NCBI GenBank assembly: GCA_910580235.1
Contig: CAJTVU010000008.1
Location: 30,714-94,713, forward strand
Origin: an uncultured Dorea sp.
Lineage (GTDB): Bacteria; Bacillota; Clostridia; Lachnospirales; Lachnospiraceae
Length of the DNA stretch: 64,000 bases
Direction: 5' to 3'
This document shows positions 15,297 to 23,402 of this stretch, in pieces. Position 1 is the stretch's first letter. Every line of letters begins with the position of its first letter. The notes below the pieces were generated by a model. It did no database searches and was not told the DNA's origin. It saw only the letters and a program-made list of their open reading frames with translations. Made by a program: the position numbers and the translations under genes.

Positions 15297-15752
15297 ATGA
15301 ATAAAGTAATTTTGATGGGACGCTTAACGAGAGACCCGGAGGTGAGGTATTCGCAGGGCGACAGTTCTATGGCGATCGCCAGATACACGTTGGCTGTGGA
15401 TCGTAGGTTCAGAAGGAATAATGACGGAGATCAGACGGCGGACTTCATTGGGTGCGTGGCATTTGGAAAAAGCGCTGAGTTTGCAGAGAGATATCTCAGG
15501 CAGGGGCTTAAGATCGTCGTTACCGGGCGGATCCAGACGGGAAGCTACACGAACAAGGACGGACAGAAAGTGTATACGACCGACGTAGTGGTAGAGGATC
15601 AGGAGTTTGCAGAGAGCAAAGCGGCGAGCGATTCCAATGCAGGGCGTTATCAGGCGGCATCGCCAGCGCCGGTATCTGCGCCGGCATCTGACCCTGGGGA
15701 CGGATTTATGAACATCCCGGATGGGATCGACGAGGAGCTGCCGTTCAACTAA
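15297..15752 (+). CDS. ssb: Single-stranded DNA-binding protein
   Basis: 151 residues. The OB fold is evident: MNKVILMGRLTRDPEVRYSQ, ARYTLAVDRRF, DFIGCVAFGKSAEFAERYL and VTGRIQTGSYTNKDG. A Pro/Ala/Ser-rich linker leads to the acidic tip GIDEELPFN, the partner-binding tail of bacterial SSB. It coats ssDNA in replication and repair as a tetramer. It lies between rpsF and rpsR as in most Firmicutes. Confidence 0.96.
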   Translation: MNKVILMGRLTRDPEVRYSQGDSSMAIARYTLAVDRRFRRNNDGDQTADFIGCVAFGKSAEFAERYLRQGLKIVVTGRIQTGSYTNKDGQKVYTTDVVVEDQEFAESKAASDSNAGRYQAASPAPVSAPASDPGDGFMNIPDGIDEELPFN

Positions 15753-15786
15753 AGCGCCCATTGAAAGGAAAAGGAGGTAAAGCAAG

Positions 15787-16053
15787 ATGGCTTTTGATAA
15801 AGGCAATCGCCCGGAGGGCGGCTTCAAAAAGAGAGGCGGCGGACGCAGGAGAAAAAAAGTATGCGTGTTCTGCGGTAAAGAAAATAATGAGATTGACTAC
15901 AAAGATGTAGCAAAATTAAGAAAGTATATCTCTGAGAGAGGCAAGATCCTTCCAAGAAGAGTGACAGGAAACTGTGCAAAGCATCAGAGAGCGCTTACAG
16001 TGGCAATTAAGAGGGCGCGTCATATTGCTCTTATGCCATACGTCCAGGAATAG
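15787..16053 (+). CDS. rpsR: 30S ribosomal protein S18
   Basis: 88 residues. KKVCVFCGKENNEIDYKDV, LRKYISERGKILPRR and TGNCAKHQRAL define S18. The Cys pair plus Cys/His (CVFC, CAKH) make this the zinc-binding (C+) form. AAAGGAGGTAAAG precedes the ATG. It ends the operon; a strong terminator follows 15 bases after the stop. Confidence 0.97.
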   Translation: MAFDKGNRPEGGFKKRGGGRRRKKVCVFCGKENNEIDYKDVAKLRKYISERGKILPRRVTGNCAKHQRALTVAIKRARHIALMPYVQE

Positions 16054-16067
16054 AAGTTTATTGTGAG

Positions 16068-16101
16068 GATCGCCATCCTGTAGTGATGGCGGTCTTTTTT
16101 T
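16068..16101 (+). terminator. Intrinsic terminator of rpsF operon
   Basis: GATCGCCATC / GATGGCGGTC stem with a 7-base loop and a run of seven T. Confidence 0.92.
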
Positions 16102-16150
16102 GTACAATTTACCTATCAAAACAAAAATATATTGTCAAAACATGTAATTA

Positions 16151-16179
16151 TTGACGAATTGGACGTCTCGTGTTATACT
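16151..16179 (+). promoter_or_regulatory. Sigma-A promoter of the sugar ABC importer operon
   Basis: TTGACG (16151-16156), 17 bases, TATACT (16174-16179), followed by GTTCCGC-AAAACA-GCGGAA-like symmetry in the leader. No clear cre box was recognised. Confidence 0.75.
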
Positions 16180-16235
16180 TTCTAATAGATAGTTCCGCAA
16201 AACAGCGGAAAACAATTAAAAGGAGGATTTGGATT

Positions 16236-17510
16236 ATGAAAAAGTTTGTGGCATTGTTTCTGACACTGGCTCTGATGTGTGGACTGGTTGCATGCGGAAG
16301 CGGCAGCGGCGGCTCTTCAGACGGTGGGTCAGATTCTAAGGATGAGGGAGGCTCTGACGGAAAGGTATCGCTCAATGTAATCGCGGCTCAGTACGGACAG
16401 AACACGACTTCATGGTGGGAAGGGTTCGTAAAGGACTTCACAGCAGAGTACCCGGATATCGACCTGAAAGTAGAGGTTGAATCATGGAATGATATTTCTA
16501 CTGTAGTGAATACTCGTATTTCCAACAATGACGCACCGGATATCCTGAATATCGACGTATTTGCCAGCTATCAGGCAGACGGTCTTCTGCTTCCGGCAAA
16601 AGACTATGTTTCAGATGAAGTTTACAATAAGCTGTATCCTGCGTTTTTAGAGCAGTCTGATGTGGACGGCACGGTCTGGGCTATCCCTGATCTCGCTTCT
16701 GCCCGCGCTCTGTACTATAATGCAGACATTTTAGAGGCAGCTAACGCAAAAGTCCCTACTACATGGGATGAGCTGATCGAAGCCTGTGAAGCAATTAAAG
16801 CTTATGACTCCAGCATCTACCCATGGGGGATTGATATGACGACAGATGAAGGCCAGGCTGCATTCGCTTACTATACATGGAACAATGGCGGCGGTTTTGT
16901 AGACAAAGACGGCAACTGGACGCTGAACAGTGATGAGAACGTAGAGGCAATTGAATTTGCGATCAAGATGGTAAATGACGGCTACACCAACACAGATCCT
17001 GCAAATAATACCCGTTATGACCTTCAGGATATGTTCGGCGCAGGAAAGATAGCTATGATGATCGGCCCGAACAGCATTCCACAGTATGTTGCTGACGGCG
17101 GCTATTCTGTAAACTACGAAGTGGCTCCGATTCCTACGAACGGCGGTAACCCATCTGTTTCTGCAGGCGTTATGGATCGTTTCATGTGCTTTGACAACGA
17201 CTACTCTGACGCTGAGATGGAAGCGATCAAAACATTCTTCGATTTCTTCTATGAGGACGCTCGTTATTCCGAATGGGTTCTGATGGAAGGCTTCCTGCCA
17301 GCTACCACTACTGGAGGAGAGATTATTGCGAAGGAAGACGAAAGCATGGCAAGCTGGGTTGATATCGTGGGAAGCTGTAACTTCTATCCTACCGCTAAAA
17401 CGGAATGGGATGATGTAAAGCAGGGCGTTATCAATGTAGAGCAGCAGGCGCTTCTTGGCGGCAATGTAAAAGAGCTGTTAGATGGATTACAGGCTGAGAT
17501 CGCTGAATAA
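16236..17510 (+). CDS. ABC transporter substrate-binding lipoprotein (CUT1, extracellular solute-binding family 1)
   Basis: 424 residues. A lipoprotein signal (MKKFVALFLTLALMCGLVAC, lipobox Cys20) is followed by a Gly/Ser-rich tether and a MalE-like fold. Conserved family blocks include DFTAEYPDIDLKVEV, APDILNIDVFASY, GTVWAIPDLASARALYYN and VPTTWDELIEA. It captures a sugar or oligosaccharide outside the cell for the two permeases downstream. AGGAGG lies 9 bases upstream of this ATG; an in-frame ATG at 16170 overlaps the promoter and is rejected. The hairpin after it probably keeps it more abundant than the permeases. The ligand cannot be deduced. Confidence 0.9.
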   Translation: MKKFVALFLTLALMCGLVACGSGSGGSSDGGSDSKDEGGSDGKVSLNVIAAQYGQNTTSWWEGFVKDFTAEYPDIDLKVEVESWNDISTVVNTRISNNDAPDILNIDVFASYQADGLLLPAKDYVSDEVYNKLYPAFLEQSDVDGTVWAIPDLASARALYYNADILEAANAKVPTTWDELIEACEAIKAYDSSIYPWGIDMTTDEGQAAFAYYTWNNGGGFVDKDGNWTLNSDENVEAIEFAIKMVNDGYTNTDPANNTRYDLQDMFGAGKIAMMIGPNSIPQYVADGGYSVNYEVAPIPTNGGNPSVSAGVMDRFMCFDNDYSDAEMEAIKTFFDFFYEDARYSEWVLMEGFLPATTTGGEIIAKEDESMASWVDIVGSCNFYPTAKTEWDDVKQGVINVEQQALLGGNVKELLDGLQAEIAE

Positions 17511-17544
17511 GCTTTACATATAGCTACATTTTTGAATTTCACAA

Positions 17545-17581
17545 AGTGGGCCGGGCTGTAGTGGCTCGGCTCACTTTTGTT
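17545..17581 (+). terminator. Intercistronic attenuator/terminator between SBP and permease genes
   Basis: AGTGGGCCGGGC (17545-17556) pairs over its full 12 bases (two G-T) with GCTCGGCTCACT (17564-17575), then TTTTGTT. It probably allows partial readthrough to the permease genes. Confidence 0.8.
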
Positions 17582-17618
17582 CTCTAGTTCTATTTGAAAT
17601 TACAAGGGAGGTATCCTC

Positions 17619-18500
17619 GTGAAAAACAAAACCTTTCGTAAGGTAGAGCCTTATATCTGGATTTTGCCCAGTATTATCCTGATGGCAGTGTTCATCCTGA
17701 TCCCTATTATATTCGTTTTCAGGATGGCGCTCAGTGAGGTCAGTAGAGCCGGTATCATCAGAGGCTTCGCCGGTTTTGAGAATTTTACAAAAGTAATGAG
17801 CAATCCTGCTTTTAAGATGGTCCTTAGAAACACGATCGTCTGGACGATCGCAGTAGTAGTCCTCTCTACGCTGCTCGGTTTTATATTGGCTCTTATATTG
17901 AATAATGAGTTCCGAGGCCGGAAGATCGCCCGGGCTATCATGGTCTTCCCGTGGGCGACTACGCTTGTTATCCAGGCCAGTGCATGGAAATTTATCATTG
18001 ATACGGATTATGGTACTCTGAACACTTTGCTCCTGCGTCTGGGCATTATTGACCACGCCGTAAACTGGACTCCCACGGCCGGAGCTTATTTCGCGTGGGA
18101 GATCGCCTGTGGTATCTTTGTAACCATTCCGTTTGTTACATTCTGCGTTCTGTCTGGGCTTCAAAGTATTGATACTACTTATTACGAAGCGGCTACAGTG
18201 GACGGCGCAAGCTACTGGCAGCAGCTTTTCCAGATTACGCTGCCTCTGGTGCGCTCCTCTCTGACGGTAAGTACAGTGTTGAATATCATTTATGTCTTCA
18301 ACTCTTTCCCGATCATCTGGACGATTACGAAGGGCGATCCTGCCAACCATACGGATACACTGGTTACATATCTTTACAAACTGGCCTTCTATAATGGGAA
18401 ACAAGGACAGGCGGCCGCGGTTTCTGTAATCGGCTTTATGATCCTGCTTATATGCGCTAGCGTATACATGGTCTACACCTTACGGAAAGGAGATGAATAA
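17619..18500 (+). CDS. ABC sugar transporter permease (MalF/UgpA-like)
   Basis: 293 residues with six membrane segments, beginning YIWILPSIILMAVFILIP, the usual first helix of CUT1 MalF-like permeases. The EAA loop that docks on the ATPase is visible: YYEAATVDGASYWQQLFQ followed by ITLPL. It has no large periplasmic insert. GGGAGGTATCCTC precedes the ATG. It ends 1 base before the start of the second permease. No nucleotide-binding subunit is encoded in this operon, so a shared MsmX-type ATPase from elsewhere must energise it (known for CUT1 systems; inferred here). Confidence 0.9.
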   Translation: MKNKTFRKVEPYIWILPSIILMAVFILIPIIFVFRMALSEVSRAGIIRGFAGFENFTKVMSNPAFKMVLRNTIVWTIAVVVLSTLLGFILALILNNEFRGRKIARAIMVFPWATTLVIQASAWKFIIDTDYGTLNTLLLRLGIIDHAVNWTPTAGAYFAWEIACGIFVTIPFVTFCVLSGLQSIDTTYYEAATVDGASYWQQLFQITLPLVRSSLTVSTVLNIIYVFNSFPIIWTITKGDPANHTDTLVTYLYKLAFYNGKQGQAAAVSVIGFMILLICASVYMVYTLRKGDE

Positions 18501-18501
18501 T

Positions 18502-19347
18502 ATGGCAAAGGAACGATCACCAAAGAGAATAATCCTGCGCGTCCTGCTCTATGTTGTGGTAATTATCGTATGCATCGTCACGCTGTATCCTTATTTTGCC
18601 ATGTTCTGCACTGCTTTAAAGAGCAGGGCTGAGATTTTCTCCATTAATGGGACGATACTTCCGATCAAAGCAGTTTGGTCCAACTTTATTGATATATGGA
18701 AGAGAGCGCCTATGGCCAATTATATGCTTAACTCGATCATGATTGCCGGCGGCTCTACTATCATTGCTATGCTGTGCGGTATTCCTGCGGCGTATGCGCT
18801 GGCGCGGATGAAATTCAAAGGACAGACAGTCTTTTTAGGTTTTGTCATTGTTTCTCAGATGTTCGCTCCAGTAGTCCTGTTGGTCGGTATTTACAAGGTT
18901 ATGTCCATCCTGAGCCTGACGAATAGCATTCTGGGACTTGTGTTCATTAACGCGGCTTTTAACCAGGCTTTTACGATATGGCTTTTGCGGGGGACATTTA
19001 TGGGCATTTCTCCGGAGATGGAGCAAGCCGCCACAATAGATGGGTGCAACAGGATCCAGGGTATGACGAAAGTCCTGCTCCCTGTAGCGGCTCCCGGGAT
19101 CGTAACGACTTTGATCTTTATCTTTATTAATGCATGGAACGAGTACACAGTCGCATTGTGCCTGATTTCTGCCAGCGAGCGCGAGCCTCTGACGGTCGGG
19201 ATCAATGTATTCAACGGGTACAATATGATTGAGTGGCAGTATCTGTTTGCCGCCTCGCTCTTCGCCATTGTTCCTGTTGTAATCCTCTTTATGGGCATTG
19301 AGAAGAATCTGGTCAGTGGTCTTGCTTCTGGAGGAGTAAAAGGCTAG
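18502..19347 (+). CDS. ABC sugar transporter permease (MalG/UgpE-like)
   Basis: 281 residues, six membrane segments, MalG-type opening (RIILRVLLYVVVIIVCIVTL) and YPYFAMFCTALKSRAEIF. The EAA loop EMEQAATIDGCNRIQGMTKV with LLPVAAPGI contacts the ATPase. Two ATGs are close: the one at 18493 abuts the AAAGGAG site, so 18502, 9 bases further, is preferred. It forms the heterodimeric channel with the preceding permease. A terminator with a T-run follows at 19386. Confidence 0.9.
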   Translation: MAKERSPKRIILRVLLYVVVIIVCIVTLYPYFAMFCTALKSRAEIFSINGTILPIKAVWSNFIDIWKRAPMANYMLNSIMIAGGSTIIAMLCGIPAAYALARMKFKGQTVFLGFVIVSQMFAPVVLLVGIYKVMSILSLTNSILGLVFINAAFNQAFTIWLLRGTFMGISPEMEQAATIDGCNRIQGMTKVLLPVAAPGIVTTLIFIFINAWNEYTVALCLISASEREPLTVGINVFNGYNMIEWQYLFAASLFAIVPVVILFMGIEKNLVSGLASGGVKG

Positions 19348-19385
19348 GCGGATATAATACAAAGGTGATACATAGTAAGTATAGA

Positions 19386-19424
19386 GGATGCTTTTGGCGC
19401 CTGTGCGCGGAAAGCGTCCTTTTT
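19386..19424 (+). terminator. Intrinsic terminator of the sugar ABC operon
   Basis: GGATGCTTT (19386-19394) pairs with AAAGCGTCC (19411-19419), with GGCGC/GCGC-type pairing inside the loop and TTTTT after. Confidence 0.85.
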
Positions 19425-19445
19425 ATAATATGTTTATATCTGTCC

Positions 19446-20036
19446 TTATTGTTTTTTGGCATCTTTATCAAAATAACGTATTACTTTGCAAGGATTCCCT
19501 ACTGCAACACAATTTGCAGGAATAGGACGGGTTACTACGCTTCCGGCTCCAATCACGCTGTTCTCCCCTATAGTCACTCCCGGAAGGAGGATGCAGCCGC
19601 CCCCAATCCAGGCGTTGTCCTTTATTTCCACCGGGCGGGCATAGGTCTTGAAAAATGTCGTCCCACGCTCTTTCCAGTCTGGTACAAGCCGCTCCTCTGG
19701 AAGAACAGGGTGGGAGGCCGTATAGATCTGTACATTCGACGCGATCATCACTTTATCGCCGATCCGGATAGGATTGTTGTCTACAAAAGTACAATTCATG
19801 CCGATGACCACATCATTTCCTATAAAGATATTCTTCCCATGATCGCAATGGAAGGGGGTGTCGATCCCCACATTTTCTCCGATGCCTCCTAACAGTTCCT
19901 GAAGAATAGCAGACCGCTTTTCTTTATCGCTATAGTCGGATGAATAATATTCCCGTGTTAATTGCCTTGTGCGGGCGATTAATTCTAGTGTGCTGCTGTC
20001 CGCGGTCTCTAAAAAATCACTTTCTTCATAATACAT
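19446..20036 (-). CDS. Maltose/galactoside O-acetyltransferase family (left-handed beta-helix)
   Basis: 196 residues. A helical N-terminal cap is followed by hexapeptide repeats (IFIGNDVVIGMNCTFVDN, VTIGENSVIGAGSVVTRPIP). The catalytic His lies in IYTASHPVLPEER, the LacA/Maa signature. The C-terminal VAVGNPCKVIRYF closes the domain. It would transfer acetyl from acetyl-CoA to a sugar hydroxyl as a trimer. GGAGG stands 6 bases before the ATG. Upstream lies dispersed repeat copy B, then an AraC regulator on the same strand. It faces the sugar ABC operon convergently. The acceptor sugar is unknown. Confidence 0.9.
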   Translation of the reverse strand: MYYEESDFLETADSSTLELIARTRQLTREYYSSDYSDKEKRSAILQELLGGIGENVGIDTPFHCDHGKNIFIGNDVVIGMNCTFVDNNPIRIGDKVMIASNVQIYTASHPVLPEERLVPDWKERGTTFFKTYARPVEIKDNAWIGGGCILLPGVTIGENSVIGAGSVVTRPIPANCVAVGNPCKVIRYFDKDAKKQ

Positions 20037-20064
20037 GTCTGGCCTCCTGTCTGAATCTTTTTTT

Positions 20065-20135
20065 CTATACCTATCCGGGCATCCCGCAATACATGCCCCT
20101 GCCGGGGCGGGCGGACTTCGTCCGGTAAGGCGTGA
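20065..20135 (+). repeat. Dispersed repeat family 2, copy B
   Basis: The core 20088-20131 has ACATGCCCC-TGC-CGGGGC, then GGGCGGACTTCGTCCGG and TAAGGCG, closely matching copies A and C. Here both flanking genes are on the minus strand, so the element is antisense to its transcript. That argues against a cis-acting riboswitch and for a mobile or REP-like repeat. Confidence 0.65.
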
Positions 20136-20211
20136 TTCTTGAGAGCCCTTTGAAAAAGGCTTGCTATTATTATAGTGCAGTTAGTAGAATGAAGATATCT
20201 TATTTCTGACT

Positions 20212-21123
20212 TTATATATCACGATCCTGCCATCTTTCTCGATATTCTGAAGGCGTACAGTGTGCATATTCTCGAAAGACTTTCCCGAAATAACTGCTGC
20301 TCCCAAGGCCGCATGCGTGGCTAACAGCTGTAATAGGCTCTTTTCCTCTTGCCAGCATCTGGCACGCAATCTGCAAGCGATAGTTTTTTATATATTCTGC
20401 AGGCGTCATATGGAGGCAATTATGGAACACTCTGAAGCACTCGCGCTCGCTTAAGTATGCCGCCGCCGCAAGTTCCGGGATGGAGATTTTTTCAGAATAA
20501 TGCTCGTGAATATAGATCAGCATTAATTTTATTTTGTCGTTGCTCTTATTATAGGCTCCGCCCTTAGCCAGCATAGGAGCCGCTTGCTCAAAAAGCAGCA
20601 GCCATATTTCCGACAGGGATTCACGCAGCTTTATTTCATATCCGAATTCTTTGCCTGAAAAGCGGAAGGCTTCCCGGATGAGCTTCAGGATCTCCTTCTG
20701 GGCTGCATTTTCAGGAAAAAGAGGAAGGATCTCAATTTGTGGGGCTGTCACAATAGGAGCAAAGTATTTTTGCTCTATCTTGCCTCCTTGCTCTCCGGCA
20801 AGCAAGGAGGCGTCAAAAATGTGGAGGATCGGGATGTTCTTCTCGGACTGAGATATTGCTTTTGTTGCGTGGAGCACATTTGAGTTTACAAGGCCGCCGC
20901 TTCCGGCAGGGAAGCATACCTTCCCTCCGGGCGTGTAATACTCAAGAGCGCCGCTTTCCATGTAAAAGAGCTCCATTGCCTTGTGCCAGTGCCATGGCAC
21001 AGAACGGCTTATGTACTTGTCAAGATACGCCCTTGAAGCAATATAGGGAAACTCATTTTCAAAATCGGGAAGCAATTCTTCCTTGCTTCCAGTATGAAAT
21101 TCTATATTTTGTATATTTTTCAT
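20212..21123 (-). CDS. AraC family transcriptional regulator with cupin sensor domain
   Basis: 303 residues. The N-terminal half reads as an AraC-type cupin (SRSVPWHWHKAMELFYMESG, LEYYTPGGKVCFPAGSGG), expected to sense a sugar or related ligand. The C-terminal 100 residues hold the two helix-turn-helix motifs (ISIPELAAAAYLSERECFRV; ITAVSHACGLGSSSYFGKVF) and the closing CTPSEYRERW. The ATG at 21123 follows AGGAGG by 9 bases; a longer start at 21198 lacks a ribosome site. It may control the neighbouring acetyltransferase or the sugar importer; this is inferred from adjacency only. Confidence 0.88.
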   Translation of the reverse strand: MKNIQNIEFHTGSKEELLPDFENEFPYIASRAYLDKYISRSVPWHWHKAMELFYMESGALEYYTPGGKVCFPAGSGGLVNSNVLHATKAISQSEKNIPILHIFDASLLAGEQGGKIEQKYFAPIVTAPQIEILPLFPENAAQKEILKLIREAFRFSGKEFGYEIKLRESLSEIWLLLFEQAAPMLAKGGAYNKSNDKIKLMLIYIHEHYSEKISIPELAAAAYLSERECFRVFHNCLHMTPAEYIKNYRLQIACQMLARGKEPITAVSHACGLGSSSYFGKVFREYAHCTPSEYRERWQDRDI

Positions 21124-21326
21124 GCCAGTCCACCTCCTATGCCTATGATACTGTACGAAAGTTTGTACCTGCTTAAGCATGAGCTTAATATACGGCATGA
21201 GAGATGGCTTGTCAATGATGCCTTTGGCAGAGTGGGTTCGGGAAATTGTGAAAACAGTTGTGAAATCTTGTGTTTTATATGAGTGTTTGGTATATTTAGA
21301 AGTAAGAGAGACAGGAGGGGCAGCAT

Positions 21327-21938
21327 ATGAAAGTCAAAATTATTCAGAACGAAGCGCAGTTGGAGTCGCTAGAGCCGTTTTACGTAGATAAGCTTCTGTG
21401 GGGAACGAAGAGCGTGCCGAAGACTTATGGCTATATCGGGTTTGTGCCTGGAGACGGATTCTGCCTTAAGATGGTGTGCGAAGAGAAAGAGCCTCTTCGA
21501 CAATATTCCAAGGACATGGATCCTGTATACAGGGATAGTGCGATGGAGGCGTTCTTCTTATTTGAGCCAAGACGGGAGAACCTTGAATCTTTGCCGTATA
21601 TTAATTTAGAAGCAAATGCGAACGGCGCATTGCTGGCTGCATACGGACAGGAGCGCCTGTACAGGTCGTATTTCTCGCGGAAAGAATATAAGCAGTTCAA
21701 GTGCAGAGCTAAGATCAGAGAGAATGACTGGACGCTTTCTATAAAGCTTCCGATCCGCGTGCTGGAGCGGGTTTACGGGCCGTTGCATCTTGGAGAGGGC
21801 AGCTCGTTTACTTGTAACTTCTACAAAATATCGGAGACGAAAGAGATTGAGCATTATGCGTCTTACTCGCGGATTGAATCCAAAGTGCCCAGCTTCCATC
21901 TCCCAGAGTTTTTTGAAAAAGCAGTTATTATGAAATAA
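21327..21938 (+). CDS. CBM9/DOMON-like carbohydrate-binding family protein
   Basis: 203 residues with no signal peptide. Features of the family-9-like carbohydrate-binding fold include FCLKMVCEEKEPLRQYSKDM, DPVYRDSAMEAFFLFEP, YINLEANANGALLAAYG and ENDWTLSIKLPI. These resemble the intracellular or wall-associated CBM9-like proteins common in gut Firmicutes. GGAGGGG precedes the ATG. It lies upstream of an HD hydrolase (52-base gap with GGGACGG/CCGTCCC symmetry). Binding specificity is not deducible. Confidence 0.75.
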   Translation: MKVKIIQNEAQLESLEPFYVDKLLWGTKSVPKTYGYIGFVPGDGFCLKMVCEEKEPLRQYSKDMDPVYRDSAMEAFFLFEPRRENLESLPYINLEANANGALLAAYGQERLYRSYFSRKEYKQFKCRAKIRENDWTLSIKLPIRVLERVYGPLHLGEGSSFTCNFYKISETKEIEHYASYSRIESKVPSFHLPEFFEKAVIMK

Positions 21939-21989
21939 ATTGGGGACGGGGTATTTTTATCCCGTCCCAGATTAAGAGGAGAATTTGTT

Positions 21990-22553
21990 ATGAACAGAGA
22001 ACAGGCGCACGAAATATTGATGAAATATATGAAGGGTGAAGAGTACATTGCTCATTCTTATGCGGCGGAAGCGATTATGAGAGGGCTCGCGAAGCGCCTT
22101 GCGCCGGACGAGGTGGAATACTGGGGGATCGTGGGGCTTCTCCATGACCTTGACGAAGAGCAGTGTGACTGGAGGAATGATATGAAGGTACACGGGCCGA
22201 CTTCTGTGGAGATATTGAAGAAAGAGGGCATAGAAGATCCGATCCTATTCGATGCGATCCGCGCCCATAATCCAAAATGCGGCATGAAGGCGAGGACGAA
22301 GCTTCAATATTCTATATTGGCGGCGGATCCTATGAGCGGATTTGTGAAAGCGGTCGCACAGGTCTATCCAGATAAAAAGGTGGCGAGCGTAAAGCATAAG
22401 TCCGTTATGAAGCGGTTTAATGAGAGCCGATTTGCGGCCGGGGCCAACAGGGACTATATGGAATGCATCGAATTTACGGGCCTGAGCCTTGACGATCTGA
22501 TAGATGTAGCCCTGGAGGAGATGACGGCTATTGCAGATAAGCTGGGGCTATAG
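21990..22553 (+). CDS. HDIG/HD-domain phosphohydrolase
   Basis: 187 residues. Metal ligands of an HD domain are visible: His in YIAHSYAAEAIMRGLAKRL, the HD pair in GIVGLLHDLDEEQCDW, further His in KVHGPTSVEIL and AIRAHN, and Asp in ILAADPMSGFVKA. The compact single-domain form matches HDIG-type hydrolases of uncharacterised substrate (nucleotide or phosphorylated metabolite). AGGAG precedes the ATG by about 9 bases. It lies just upstream of the str operon promoter and is probably not functionally linked to it. Confidence 0.85.
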   Translation: MNREQAHEILMKYMKGEEYIAHSYAAEAIMRGLAKRLAPDEVEYWGIVGLLHDLDEEQCDWRNDMKVHGPTSVEILKKEGIEDPILFDAIRAHNPKCGMKARTKLQYSILAADPMSGFVKAVAQVYPDKKVASVKHKSVMKRFNESRFAAGANRDYMECIEFTGLSLDDLIDVALEEMTAIADKLGL

Positions 22554-22608
22554 AAGGTAAGCCGGATCACCAGGAAAGCTATTTTCAGGCGAAACCTTAT
22601 GAAACCCC

Positions 22609-22637
22609 TTGACAATGGCGGAATTTCGTAATACACT
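22609..22637 (+). promoter_or_regulatory. Sigma-A promoter of the str operon
   Basis: TTGACA (22609-22614), exact 17-base spacer, TACACT (22632-22637). The presumed start is near 22644, giving a leader of about 140 bases to rpsL. Confidence 0.8.
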
Positions 22638-22658
22638 ATTCTGGCGTGCAGAAAAATG

Positions 22659-22727
22659 CATACCTTACCGGAGGAAGCCCCTTTGTCGCAAATATGCGGT
22701 GTGGGATGACCGGAAGGGTATGATTTT
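22659..22727 (+). promoter_or_regulatory. rpsL leader hairpin with T-run (candidate attenuator)
   Basis: CATACCTTACCGG (22659-22671) pairs with CCGGAAGGGTATG (22710-22722) with one mismatch and one wobble, followed by ATTTTTG. An inner CGCA/TGCG stem lies within. The geometry suits a long-stem terminator or ribosomal-protein-binding leader that limits rpsL-rpsG-fusA expression. I know no named RNA family that matches. Confidence 0.6.
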
Positions 22728-22785
22728 TGTGTACCTATCATTCAGATACGAATGCAACTTATTATCATTATAGGAGGTGAAAAGA

Positions 22786-23205
22786 ATGCCAACATTTAAC
22801 CAGTTAGTTAAGAAGGGACGTCAGACATCTGTAAAGAAGTCTACCGCTCCGGCACTCCAGAAAGGGTACAACTCTCTTAGAAAGAAAGCGACGAATGAGT
22901 CCGCTCCTCAGAAGAGAGGCGTATGTACGGCAGTTAAGACAGCCACGCCTAAGAAGCCGAATTCAGCTCTTAGGAAGATTGCCAGGGTCCGTCTTTCTAA
23001 CGGTATCGAAGTGACAAGCTACATTCCAGGCGAAGGGCACAACCTTCAGGAGCACAGCGTTGTCCTGATCCGTGGAGGAAGAGTAAAAGACCTTCCAGGT
23101 ACAAGATACCACATTATCCGTGGAACGCTTGACACAGCAGGCGTTGCAAAGAGAAGGCAGGCGCGTTCTAAATATGGCGCTAAGAGGCCGAAAGACGCGA
23201 AGTAG
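22786..23205 (+). CDS. rpsL: 30S ribosomal protein S12
   Basis: 139 residues, standard length. MPTFNQLVKKGRQ, KRGVCTAVKTATPKKPNSAL, RKIARVRLSNGIEVTSYIPG and GRVKDLPGTRYH are diagnostic. Lys in TPKKPNS and in RVKDLPG are the classical streptomycin-resistance positions and are wild type here. GGAGGTG lies before the ATG at 22786; a GTG 9 bases upstream is inside that site and is rejected. It acts in the decoding centre. Confidence 0.98.
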   Translation: MPTFNQLVKKGRQTSVKKSTAPALQKGYNSLRKKATNESAPQKRGVCTAVKTATPKKPNSALRKIARVRLSNGIEVTSYIPGEGHNLQEHSVVLIRGGRVKDLPGTRYHIIRGTLDTAGVAKRRQARSKYGAKRPKDAK

Positions 23206-23402
23206 ATCCGAAAGCGCTCTGTAAGAGCGAACTGTAAGAAGGACTACCTTTTATTATTAAAGAATATTCACAAACAGAACTATGATGGAGTAAGTTGCGA
23301 GACATAGATGATCTATACTTATGTCCTTGCACTGCACAGTATCATTAGAACGACACATGTGAGTACCTGTGAATTAAATGAATGTTTAAGGAGGGAAGGA
23401 AC

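Noticed and set aside
17571..18404. Minus-strand frame of 277 codons across the permease gene
   Set aside because: The plus strand encodes a clear ABC permease with an EAA loop. The opposite frame is Arg/Asp/His-rich and has no recognisable fold.
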